NCBI RefSeq assembly: GCF_001425005.1
Contig: NZ_LMDB01000037.1
Location: 5,269 to 69,268 of the forward strand
Direction: 5' to 3'
Source: Duganella sp. Root336D2
GTDB taxonomy: Bacteria; Pseudomonadota; Gammaproteobacteria; Burkholderiales; Burkholderiaceae_D
DNA length: 64,000 nt
Shown here: in pieces, positions 40,401-48,334 of the stretch
Layout of the letters: each line of letters starts with the position of its first letter
How positions within the stretch are numbered: the first letter of the stretch is position 1
Notes under the pieces: model-generated
What the model was told of the DNA's origin: nothing
The model's input: the letters and a program-made list of their open reading frames with translations, nothing else
Databases searched by the model: none
Program-made: the position numbers and the translations under genes

Positions 40401-42760
40401 TCTTGCCTTCGCTCGCCTGCGCATTGCGACGGAGCGGCCTGGTGGCGCTGTTGGCTGCCGGCATACCGCTCGCCGTGGGTGCTGCCGAACTGTTCCCGCT
40501 ACAGGATGTTCGGCTCCTTCCCAGTCCTTTCCTGCAAGCCCAGGAAACCAACCGCCGCTACCTGCTGGCGCTCGATGCAGACCGGTTGCTGGCGCCATTC
40601 CGGCGCGAGGCCGGACTGCCGCTGTCCAAGCCTTCGTACGGCAACTGGGAATCCAGCGGCCTCGATGGCCATATGGGAGGCCATTACCTCTCAGCTTTGT
40701 CATTGATGTGGGCTGCGACCGGCGACGGCACCGTATGCGAGCGCCTCGACTACTTCGTGCAGGAACTGAAGAAGGCGCAGGCGCCGGACGGCTACCTCGG
40801 TGGCATTCCCTCGGGTCGCGAGGCATGGAACGACGTCGCCAAGGGCAAGCTCCATGCCGACAATTTCTCGGTCAACGGCAAATGGGTCCCCTGGTATAAC
40901 CTGCACAAGATCGCCGCCGGCCTGCGCGATGCCTGGCACTACGCGGGCAATGAAGACGCGCGACAGATGCTGGTGAAGTTTGCCGACTGGACGGTCGCCA
41001 TGACCGGCGCCCTGAGCGACGAGCAGATGCAGGCCATGCTGCGCGCAGAGCATGGGGGGATGAACGAAGTGCTGGCCGACGTCTACCAACTGACGGGCGA
41101 CCAGCGCTATCTCGCGGCTGCAAAGCGCTTTTCGCACCAGGCTGTCCTGCAGCCGCTTGCAGCGGGGCGCGACGAGCTGACCGGCATGCACGCCAATACC
41201 CAGATACCGAAGGTGATCGGCTTCGAACGCATCGCCGAACTGACCGGGGAACAGCAATGGCACAAGGCCGCCAGCTTCTTCTGGCGCACCGTGCATGACC
41301 ACCGCACTGTCGCCATTGGCGGCAACAGCGTCAAGGAGCACTTCCACGACGACAAGGACTTTTCCTCGATGAGCGGCGAGGTGGAAGGGCCGGAAACCTG
41401 CAACACCTACAATATGCTCAAGCTCACGGAGCTGCTGTACCAGCGCGATCCGAGCGCGGCATACGGCGACTACTACGAGCGTGCGCTGTACAACCATATC
41501 CTGTCCTCGCAGCGCCCGGAAAGCGGCGGTTTCGTCTACTTCACACCGATGCGGCCCAACCACTACCGCGTCTATTCTGAAGTGGACAAGGGCATGTGGT
41601 GCTGCGTTGGCTCCGGCATCGAGAGCCACGCAAAATACGGTGAGTTCATCTACGCCCGCGATGGCGATGCGCTGCTGGTCAACCTGTTCATTCCCTCGCG
41701 CCTCGAGTGGCGCCAGAAGGGCGTTGTCCTGACCCAGTCCAGCCGCTTCCCCGACCAGGAAAACACCCGGCTGAGCGTCGACGGCGGCGGCAAGTTCACC
41801 CTGAAAGTTCGCTACCCGGGCTGGGTCGCTAAAGGGGCACTGACGCTGCGTTTGAACGGCAAGCCTGTGCCGGTGCACGCTGCACCTGGCGGCTACGTCG
41901 AGCTGACGCGCGACTGGCGCAAGGGCGACAAGGTCGACGTGCACCTGCCGATGCGCACCACGCTGGAGCAAATGCCCGACAAGTCGAACTATTACGCCGT
42001 GCTGCACGGCCCTATCGTGCTGGCCGCCAAGACTTCGCCGTTCCCCGGCGAGCGCCTTAACTTCATGGCGGACGGCTCGCGCATGGGCCATATCGCGCAA
42101 GGCCAGGTTTGCCCGCAGGAAGCGGCGCCGGTATTCGTCAGCGACAGCAAAGACTTCCTCAGCAAGTTCAAACCGGTACCGGGGCAGCCGCTGACGTTCA
42201 CGGCGCCGGGACTGGTGCAAGGGAACGGTGCGAACCAGGTGCAGTTCATGCCTTTCTTCCGCTTGCACGATTCTCGTTACATGATCTACTGGCAGCAAAC
42301 AACACCTGCCGGCTTGGCCGGCATGCGTTCGAAGGCTGCCGCTGCCGAAGCCGAGCGGCTGGCGCTCGATGTGCGCACCGTCGACCAGGTGGCGCCCGGC
42401 GAGCAGCAACCCGAATCGGATCATTTCTTCAAGGGGGAGGGCGCCGACGCCGGCCTGAATGGTACGCGGCACTGGCGCCACGCCAGCGGGTGGTTCAGCT
42501 ACGAGCTGAAAGACCGCGATGGCTCCGCCCGGGTGCTGCGCCTGACCTTCGCTTCGGGCGATGCAGGCCGCAAGTTCGACGTACTGCTGAATGGCCGCCT
42601 GCTGCACGCGGTCACCATCGAGCGCAAGGGCGACGCTTTCTACGACCTGGACCTTCCGCTTCCGCATGGCGTGGCCGGCGAGGGCACGCTGGAAGTGAAG
42701 TTCGTCGCGCACCCGGGATCGCTGGCCGGAGGTTTGTATGGCCTGCGCCTGTTGCGATAA
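40397..42760 (+). CDS. GH127/GH146-type beta-L-arabinofuranosidase (DUF1680), secreted
   Basis: This 787-aa protein has a signal peptide (residues about 1-30, ending VGAAE) and the DUF1680 layout. The start of the fold reads PLQDVRLLPSPFLQAQETNR, with ESSGLDGHMGGHYLSALSLM near residue 75. The zinc-cysteine site is visible: Glu and Cys in EVEGPETCNTYNMLKLTELL, then the vicinal Cys pair in KGMWCCVGSGIESH, which contains the nucleophile in HypBA1-type enzymes. It would remove beta-linked L-arabinofuranose, as found in extensin and some arabinogalactans. It is coupled to the GH43 upstream by an ATGA overlap. Confidence 0.88.
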   Translation: MILPSLACALRRSGLVALLAAGIPLAVGAAELFPLQDVRLLPSPFLQAQETNRRYLLALDADRLLAPFRREAGLPLSKPSYGNWESSGLDGHMGGHYLSALSLMWAATGDGTVCERLDYFVQELKKAQAPDGYLGGIPSGREAWNDVAKGKLHADNFSVNGKWVPWYNLHKIAAGLRDAWHYAGNEDARQMLVKFADWTVAMTGALSDEQMQAMLRAEHGGMNEVLADVYQLTGDQRYLAAAKRFSHQAVLQPLAAGRDELTGMHANTQIPKVIGFERIAELTGEQQWHKAASFFWRTVHDHRTVAIGGNSVKEHFHDDKDFSSMSGEVEGPETCNTYNMLKLTELLYQRDPSAAYGDYYERALYNHILSSQRPESGGFVYFTPMRPNHYRVYSEVDKGMWCCVGSGIESHAKYGEFIYARDGDALLVNLFIPSRLEWRQKGVVLTQSSRFPDQENTRLSVDGGGKFTLKVRYPGWVAKGALTLRLNGKPVPVHAAPGGYVELTRDWRKGDKVDVHLPMRTTLEQMPDKSNYYAVLHGPIVLAAKTSPFPGERLNFMADGSRMGHIAQGQVCPQEAAPVFVSDSKDFLSKFKPVPGQPLTFTAPGLVQGNGANQVQFMPFFRLHDSRYMIYWQQTTPAGLAGMRSKAAAAEAERLALDVRTVDQVAPGEQQPESDHFFKGEGADAGLNGTRHWRHASGWFSYELKDRDGSARVLRLTFASGDAGRKFDVLLNGRLLHAVTIERKGDAFYDLDLPLPHGVAGEGTLEVKFVAHPGSLAGGLYGLRLLR

Positions 42761-42772
42761 CAAAATCGATAT
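42757..42772 (+). promoter_or_regulatory. candidate LysR operator, site 6 (furanose ABC transporter operon)
   Basis: ATAACAAAATCGATAT; with two leading bases it reads CGATAACAAAATCGATAT, matching the site-4 18-mer (read in reverse) at 17 of 18 positions. It lies 78 bp before the start of the binding-protein gene, right after the GH127 stop. The bases that follow, GAAAAAATGAATTAG, also resemble those after site 4. Confidence 0.65.
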
Positions 42773-42792
42773 GGATCCTGCGAAAAAATGAA

Positions 42793-42822
42793 TTAGATCG
42801 GCATGACGGATTCTCCTAATAT
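42793..42822 (+). promoter_or_regulatory. possible sigma-70 promoter of the ABC transporter operon
   Basis: TTAGAT (42793-42798) and TAATAT (42817-42822) are 18 bp apart, about 20 bp downstream of operator site 6. The poor -35 would suit a LysR-activated promoter. The predicted start of transcription near 42829 would give a roughly 20-nt leader. This is assigned by inspection only. Confidence 0.3.
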
Positions 42823-42849
42823 TGACTTACTATAATTCAGGAGACCGGC

Positions 42850-43812
42850 ATGACTCTCACCCGCAGGACTATTCTCGGCGGCGCGTTCGCCTTTGCCTTT
42901 GCTGCCTCGGGCAGCGTGTTCGCGGCCAAGCCGCTGGTGATGGGCTTTTCCCAGGTGGGCGCGGAAAGTGAATGGCGCTCCGCCAACACCGCCTCCATCA
43001 AAGACGCCGCCAGGCAGGCCGGTGTCACCCTCAAATTCGCCGACGCGCAGCAGAAGCAGGAAAACCAGGTCAAGGCAATCCGTTCCTTTATCGCCCAGCG
43101 CGTCGACGTGATCGCGTTTTCGCCGGTGGTGGAAACCGGCTGGGAAACCGTGCTGCGTGAAGCCAAGGCGGCCAGGATCCCGGTCATCCTGACTGACCGC
43201 GCCGTGAAAGTGGCGGATAAGTCGCTGTATGTGACCCTGATCGGGTCCGATTTCGTGGAAGAGGGCCGCCGCGCCGGGCGCTGGCTGGCCGAATACGCGG
43301 CCAAGGCGAACAAGCCTGTTCTGAACGTGGTTGAACTGCAGGGTACCGTAGGTTCGGCGCCTGCGCTGGACCGCAAGGCCGGTTTCGAAGAAGCCATCAA
43401 GGGCAACGCCAAACTGAAGGTGATCCGCACCCAGACCGGCGAATTCACCCGTGCCAAAGGGAAGGAAGTGATGGAAGCCTTCCTGAAAGCCCACGGCAAG
43501 GATATCAATGTGCTGTATGCGCACAACGACGACATGGCGATCGGCGCCATCCAGGCCATTGAGGAAGCTGGCCTGAAGCCAGGCAAGGACATCATCATCG
43601 TTTCCATCGACGGTGTGAAGGGCGCATTCCAGGCCATGATCGCCGGCAAGCTGAACGTGTCTGTCGAATGCAGCCCGCTGCTTGGTCCGCAACTGATGAA
43701 GGCAGCGCAGGACGTCGTTGCCGGCAAGCCTGTGGCGCCACGCATCGTGACCGAGGAGCGCGTGTTCCCGGCGGAAGTGGCGGCTAAAGAACTCCCTAAC
43801 CGGAAATACTGA
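42850..43812 (+). CDS. YtfQ-like sugar-binding protein of a furanose ABC transporter
   Basis: This 320-aa periplasmic binding protein has an RR-containing signal (LTRRTILGGAFAFAFAASG, possibly Tat). The mature part begins with the YtfQ hallmark KPLVMGFSQVGAESEWRSAN and continues with ENQVKAIRSFIAQRVDVIAF, LTDRAVKV, LYVTLIGSDFVEEGRRAGRW and the AHNDDMAIGAIQAIEEAGLK block. YtfQ systems prefer galactofuranose in E. coli, and related AraU/AraV systems take L-arabinose. Given the arabinofuranosidases beside it, L-arabinofuranose is the likely ligand. It is the first gene of a five- or six-gene operon, and TCAGGAGAC precedes the ATG. Confidence 0.87.
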   Translation: MTLTRRTILGGAFAFAFAASGSVFAAKPLVMGFSQVGAESEWRSANTASIKDAARQAGVTLKFADAQQKQENQVKAIRSFIAQRVDVIAFSPVVETGWETVLREAKAARIPVILTDRAVKVADKSLYVTLIGSDFVEEGRRAGRWLAEYAAKANKPVLNVVELQGTVGSAPALDRKAGFEEAIKGNAKLKVIRTQTGEFTRAKGKEVMEAFLKAHGKDINVLYAHNDDMAIGAIQAIEEAGLKPGKDIIIVSIDGVKGAFQAMIAGKLNVSVECSPLLGPQLMKAAQDVVAGKPVAPRIVTEERVFPAEVAAKELPNRKY

Positions 43813-45356
43813 TGGCTAACGCGGCGGCGGCGCCGGTGCTGGAGCTGTCCGGCATCCATAAGGCGTTCCCGGGCGTGAAGGCGCTGAGCGAGGCGGGGCT
43901 GCGGCTCTATCCTGGCGAGGTCCATACGCTGATGGGGCAGAATGGGGCGGGCAAGTCGACCCTGATCAAGGTGCTGACCGGCGTGCATGCGCCGGACCAG
44001 GGTCGCATCGCGCTGGAAGGCCGGGCGATACATCCGCGTTCGACGCTGGAGGCGCAGGAGCTCGGCATTTCCACCGTCTACCAGGAAGTGAACCTGTGCC
44101 CGAATCTGTCGGTGGCCGAGAATATCTTCATCGGCCGCTATCCGCGCAGATGGGGCATGGTCGATTGGGCCGCAATGCGGACGCGCGCGGCGGCCCTGCT
44201 GCGCGATCTGGAAATCGATATCGACGTGAGTGCGCCGTTATCGCATTACCCGCTGGCGATCCAGCAAATGGTGGCAATCTCGCGGGCCCTGAACATTTCT
44301 TCGCGTGTGCTGGTGCTGGACGAGCCCACCTCGAGCCTCGACGAGGCGGAGGTGCAGTTGCTGTTCCGCGTACTGCGCCGCTTGCGCGAGCAGGGCATGG
44401 CGATCCTGTTCGTGACACACTTCCTTGACCAGACCTACGCAATCTCGGACCGTATCACGGTGATGCGCAACGGCGAGAGGGAAGGGGAATATGCCGCGGC
44501 CGACCTTTCGCGCCTGGCATTGGTGAACAAGATGATTGGCAAGGCGGCGGATGCCGCCGACGCGGCCGAGGGCAGCGATACCGCGGTGCAGCGCAATGAT
44601 GGAGCGCATGGCGCCGCAGCGTCGCGGGTGGTGCTCGAAACACGCGGCCTGGGCCGCAAGGGCGTGCTGCAGCCGATGGATTTGCAGGTGCGCGAGGGCG
44701 AAGTACTCGGGCTGGCCGGCCTGCTCGGCGCCGGCCGCACCGAGCTGGCGCGCCTGCTGTTCGGTGCAGACCGTGCGGACAAGGGCGATATCGCGATAGG
44801 CGACAAGGCGTACGGAACATTCGCCAATCCGCGCCAGGCGATTGCTGCGGGCATTGGCTTCTGCTCGGAAGACCGCAAGCTGGAAGGTGCCGTCCTGTCG
44901 CTCTCCGTGCGCGAAAACCTGGTGCTGGCATTGCAGGCGCGCCAGGGCATGCTGCGCGCCATCCCGCTGCACCGCCAGCGCGAACTGGCGGAAGAATATG
45001 TCAAGGCGCTCGGCATCCGTACTGCCAGCATCGAGACGCCGATCGGCACGCTTTCCGGCGGCAACCAGCAGAAGGTATTGCTGGCGCGCTGGCTGGCTAC
45101 CGATCCGCGCCTGATGATCCTGGACGAACCAACGCGCGGCATCGACGTGCGCGCCAAGCAGGAAATCATGGATTACGTTACTACCTTGTGCAAGCGCGGC
45201 ATGTCGCTGCTGTTTATCTCGTCCGAACTGCCGGAAGTACTGCGTGTCAGCGACCGCATGATCGTCATGCGCGACCGTGCCAGCTGCGGCGAATACCGGC
45301 GCGGCGAGCTGGATGAAACGACCGTCCTGCACGCCATCGCAGGGGAGGCAGCATGA
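43812..45356 (+). CDS. YtfR-like ABC transporter ATP-binding protein
   Basis: This 514-aa protein has two fused ABC domains. First half: Walker A MGQNGAGKSTLIKVLTGVHA, Walker B VLVLDEPTSSLD, and a divergent signature LSHYPLAIQQMVAISRAL. Second half: GLAGLLGAGRTELARLLFGA in place of a perfect Walker A, signature LSGGNQQKVLLARWLA and Walker B LMILDEPTRGID. This asymmetry is normal for the monosaccharide (RbsA/XylG/YtfR) family. It powers import by the two permeases that follow. Its start overlaps the binding-protein stop by 1 nt (TGATG), indicating tight coupling. Confidence 0.92.
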   Translation: MANAAAAPVLELSGIHKAFPGVKALSEAGLRLYPGEVHTLMGQNGAGKSTLIKVLTGVHAPDQGRIALEGRAIHPRSTLEAQELGISTVYQEVNLCPNLSVAENIFIGRYPRRWGMVDWAAMRTRAAALLRDLEIDIDVSAPLSHYPLAIQQMVAISRALNISSRVLVLDEPTSSLDEAEVQLLFRVLRRLREQGMAILFVTHFLDQTYAISDRITVMRNGEREGEYAAADLSRLALVNKMIGKAADAADAAEGSDTAVQRNDGAHGAAASRVVLETRGLGRKGVLQPMDLQVREGEVLGLAGLLGAGRTELARLLFGADRADKGDIAIGDKAYGTFANPRQAIAAGIGFCSEDRKLEGAVLSLSVRENLVLALQARQGMLRAIPLHRQRELAEEYVKALGIRTASIETPIGTLSGGNQQKVLLARWLATDPRLMILDEPTRGIDVRAKQEIMDYVTTLCKRGMSLLFISSELPEVLRVSDRMIVMRDRASCGEYRRGELDETTVLHAIAGEAA

Positions 45357-46372
45357 CGCACAATGTCGCCAACCTGGCCGCGCCTCCAGCGCCCGCCGCA
45401 ACGAACGTGGCTTCGGGCCTGGGCGCGCGCTTGCTCGCCCACCCGCTGGCGCGCCCGCTCGGCGCGCTGATTGTTCTGCTGCTGGTTAACTTGTTCGCCG
45501 TGCCCGGCTTCTTTCAGCTGGAGGTGAAAAACGGCCACCTGTACGGTGCCATGGTCGACATCCTGAACCGCGCCGCACCTTTGATGCTGGCTGCCACCGG
45601 CATGACAATCGTCATCGCCATGCGCGGCATCGATATCTCAATCGGCGCTGTGGTGGCGCTGGCAGCAGCCGTCGCCTGCACCATGGCCGCCGCCGAACAG
45701 CCGTTGTGGCTGGCCTTCGCCGCCGCACTGGGCGCCGCCCTGCTGTGCGGCATCTGGAACGGCGTGCTGGTTGCCAGCCTTGGCCTGCAACCGATTGTTG
45801 CCACCCTGGTGCTGATGGTGGCTGGGCGCGGCCTGGCGCAACTGGTCACCGATGGCCAGATCATCACCGTCTACCGCGATGACTTCTTCGTGCTGGGCAG
45901 CGGCTACCTGCTTGGCCTGCCGGTCGCGCTGTACGTGGCGCTGGCGGTGGTGGCAGCCATCGCGCTGGCCATGCGCAGGACCGCCCTCGGCCTGTTCACG
46001 CAAGCGGTGGGCGTCAATCCGGTGGCAGCCCGCCTGGCCGGCATTCGCGCCGGCGCCCTGATCTTCGCCAGCTATGCCTTCTGCGCCGTATGCGCCGGCC
46101 TGGCAGGCCTGATCATCAGTTCCAACATCAAGAGCGCCGACGCCAATAATGCCGGCCTGCTACTGGAACTGGATGCCATCCTCGCCGTTACGCTGGGCGG
46201 CACCTCGCTGGCCGGCGGTAAATTCCACCTGGCCGGCAGCGTGATCGGCGCCCTGATCATCCAGACCCTCACCTATACCGTCTATTCCCTCGGTGTGCCG
46301 CCGGAAGTCAACCTCGTCGTCAAGTCGCTGGTGGTGTTCGCGGTCTGCCTGTCGCAAAGGAGCAAGGCATGA
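45353..46372 (+). CDS. YtfT-like ABC transporter permease
   Basis: This 339-aa inner-membrane permease of the RbsC/XylH/YtfT family has about eight to ten hydrophobic segments. The family block MTIVIAMRGIDISIGAVVAL (about residues 84-103) is followed by LQPIVATLVLMVAGRGLAQL and the late LDAILAVTLGGTSLAGGKFH. The N-terminal 40 residues are Ala/Pro rich and probably cytoplasmic. It overlaps the ATPase gene by 4 bp and the next permease by 4 bp, so the three are translated together. It forms half of a heterodimeric membrane channel. Confidence 0.9.
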   Translation: MTHNVANLAAPPAPAATNVASGLGARLLAHPLARPLGALIVLLLVNLFAVPGFFQLEVKNGHLYGAMVDILNRAAPLMLAATGMTIVIAMRGIDISIGAVVALAAAVACTMAAAEQPLWLAFAAALGAALLCGIWNGVLVASLGLQPIVATLVLMVAGRGLAQLVTDGQIITVYRDDFFVLGSGYLLGLPVALYVALAVVAAIALAMRRTALGLFTQAVGVNPVAARLAGIRAGALIFASYAFCAVCAGLAGLIISSNIKSADANNAGLLLELDAILAVTLGGTSLAGGKFHLAGSVIGALIIQTLTYTVYSLGVPPEVNLVVKSLVVFAVCLSQRSKA

Positions 46373-47322
46373 CCCGCGCCCCGTACTTCACTTCCCTCGT
46401 TACGGTCGGCCTGCTGGCGGCCCTGCTGCTGGCGGGCGGCATTGCCTATCCAGGCTTCCTGTCGCTGCAGGTGATGCTCAACCTCCTGATCGACAACGCC
46501 TTCCTGCTGGTGATCGCCATCGGCATGAGCTTCGTCATCCTCTCCGGCGGCATCGACTTGTCGGTCGGCTCCGTGCTGGCGCTCAGCACCATGGTCGCTG
46601 CCTGGCTGCTGCATGCCGCGCACTGGCCGCCCGCGGCCGTGATGGCAGCGGTGCTCCTGATGGGCGTCGTGTTCGGCGCCGGCATGGGGGCCTTGATCCA
46701 CTTCTTCCGCCTGCAACCCTTCATCGTCACGCTGGGGGGAATGTTCCTGGCGCGCGGCCTGTGCTACCTGATCAGCGTGAATTCGATCCCGATCGAAGAT
46801 CCGGCATTTGTGGCGATCTCGCAGGCGCAGGTCGGCATCTTCGATGGCTTTGTCTCGCCCGGGGTGGTGATTGCGCTGGCACTGCTGGCAGTTGCGATGG
46901 TCGTGGCGCACCTGACACCATTCGGCCGCGCCGTCTATGCAGTGGGAGGCAACGAACAATCTGCGCACATGATGGGGCTCCCGGTGGGCGCCACCAAGGT
47001 TGCCGTGTACGCCATCAGCGGCGGCTGCGCCGCGCTGGCCGGGCTGCTGTTTGCGTTTTACATGCTGTCCGGCTATGGGCAGCATGCCCAGGGTACCGAG
47101 CTTGATGCGATCGCCGCGGTGGTGATCGGCGGGACGCTGCTGACGGGCGGCTACGGCTATGTGGCCGGCGCCTTGACCGGCGTTCTGGTGCTGGGCGCCA
47201 TCCAGACCCTGATCGTGTTCGATGGCACGCTCAGTTCATGGTGGACCAAGATCGCCATCGGCATGCTGCTGTTCGCGTTCTGCGCGCTGCAAAGGCTGCT
47301 GGCCTGGAAACAGAAAAAATAA
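46369..47322 (+). CDS. YjfF-like ABC transporter permease
   Basis: This 317-aa permease of the same family as its neighbour has the block MSFVILSGGIDLSVGSVLAL (about residues 48-67), then RLQPFIVTLGGMFLARGLCY, AVGGNEQSAHMMGLPVGATK and the terminal DAIAAVVIGGTLLTGGYGYV. The YtfT + YjfF pair (two different permeases) is the signature arrangement of YtfQRT-YjfF systems and separates them from RbsC-type homodimers. It is followed 11 bp later by a GH43 gene with its own strong Shine-Dalgarno. Confidence 0.9.
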   Translation: MTRAPYFTSLVTVGLLAALLLAGGIAYPGFLSLQVMLNLLIDNAFLLVIAIGMSFVILSGGIDLSVGSVLALSTMVAAWLLHAAHWPPAAVMAAVLLMGVVFGAGMGALIHFFRLQPFIVTLGGMFLARGLCYLISVNSIPIEDPAFVAISQAQVGIFDGFVSPGVVIALALLAVAMVVAHLTPFGRAVYAVGGNEQSAHMMGLPVGATKVAVYAISGGCAALAGLLFAFYMLSGYGQHAQGTELDAIAAVVIGGTLLTGGYGYVAGALTGVLVLGAIQTLIVFDGTLSSWWTKIAIGMLLFAFCALQRLLAWKQKK

Positions 47323-47333
47323 AAGGAGACTAC

Positions 47334-48290
47334 ATGTTCATGAAATCAGCCCTCGCTTCAGCACTTGCGACGCTGTGTACGCTGGCGCAAGCGGCCAATC
47401 CGCTTGTGACGAATATCTTCACCGCCGATCCGGCGGCGCTGGTCGACGGCAATCGCGTCTATCTGTATGTCGGCCATGACGAAGCTGCCCCGGAAGGCAA
47501 GGACTACCTGATGCGCGAATGGCGCGTACTGTCGTCATGCGACATGAAGAACTGGACCGATATGGGTTCGCCACTGAACGTGAAGACTTTCAAGTGGGCC
47601 AAGGCCGACGCCTGGGCTGCCGACATCACCAAGCGCAATGGCAAGTACTACTTCTACGCCCCGGTCGAGCACGATGCGAGCAAGCCGGGCAAAGCGATCG
47701 GCGTTGCCGTATCGGACAAGCCGGCCGGACCCTTCGTCGATGCACGCGGCAGTGCCCTGGTCACCAACGACATGACGAAGGAAAGCGATATTCCCTGGGA
47801 CGACATCGACCCTGCGGTCTTCGTCGACAAGGATGGCCAGGCCTACCTGTACTGGGGCAACCGCGTGCTGAAATACGCCAGGCTGAAGCCGAACATGATT
47901 GAACTCGATGGCCCGATCCACACCGTGGGCATCGACAACTTCACCGAAGCGGCCTACCTGCACCGCCACGGCAAGACCTACTACCTGACCTACTCGCGCA
48001 ACTTCCCAGAGGAGACAGCGTACGCCACCGGTCCAAGCGCCACCGGTCCCTGGACGTTCCGCGGCAAGATCATGGACATGAACAAGGTCGTGAAAACCAT
48101 TCACCAGGCGGTGATCGATTTCAACGGCAAGTCCTACATTTTCTACCATAACGACAAGCTGCCAACCGGCGGTGAATTCCGCCGCTCGGTGGCGGTGGAA
48201 GAACTGCATTACAAGCCCGATGGCAGCATCGCCTTCATCCCGCAAACGGCCGAAGGTCCAGCCGCCAACCCAGCGCCGGGCTGCAAATGA
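47334..48290 (+). CDS. GH43 arabinosidase/xylosidase-like, secreted
   Basis: This 318-aa GH43 protein has a signal peptide (MFMKSALASALATLCTLAQA). Base Asp in FTADPAALVDGNRVYLYVGH, modulating Asp in DIDPAVFVDKDGQAYLYWG, acid Glu in NFTEAAYLHRHGKTYYLTYS. It belongs to the alpha-L-arabinofuranosidase/beta-xylosidase branch of GH43 rather than the endo-arabinanase branch seen upstream. The ATG at 47334 is favoured over 47340 because AAAAGGAGAC ends 3 nt before it. Sitting inside the transporter operon, it would release the monosaccharide next to its importer. The last 4 bp meet an upstream alternative start of the LysR gene. Confidence 0.83.
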   Translation: MFMKSALASALATLCTLAQAANPLVTNIFTADPAALVDGNRVYLYVGHDEAAPEGKDYLMREWRVLSSCDMKNWTDMGSPLNVKTFKWAKADAWAADITKRNGKYYFYAPVEHDASKPGKAIGVAVSDKPAGPFVDARGSALVTNDMTKESDIPWDDIDPAVFVDKDGQAYLYWGNRVLKYARLKPNMIELDGPIHTVGIDNFTEAAYLHRHGKTYYLTYSRNFPEETAYATGPSATGPWTFRGKIMDMNKVVKTIHQAVIDFNGKSYIFYHNDKLPTGGEFRRSVAVEELHYKPDGSIAFIPQTAEGPAANPAPGCK

Positions 48291-48334
48291 AGCGCGACTT
48301 ATTGGTCGATAACGGCGGTGGTATCATGCCCCGC

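Noticed and set aside
40700..42763. 687-residue open frame antisense to the GH127 gene
   Set aside because: The GH127 cysteine and zinc motifs are intact on the plus strand; the antisense product shows no motif and no ribosome binding site was found.
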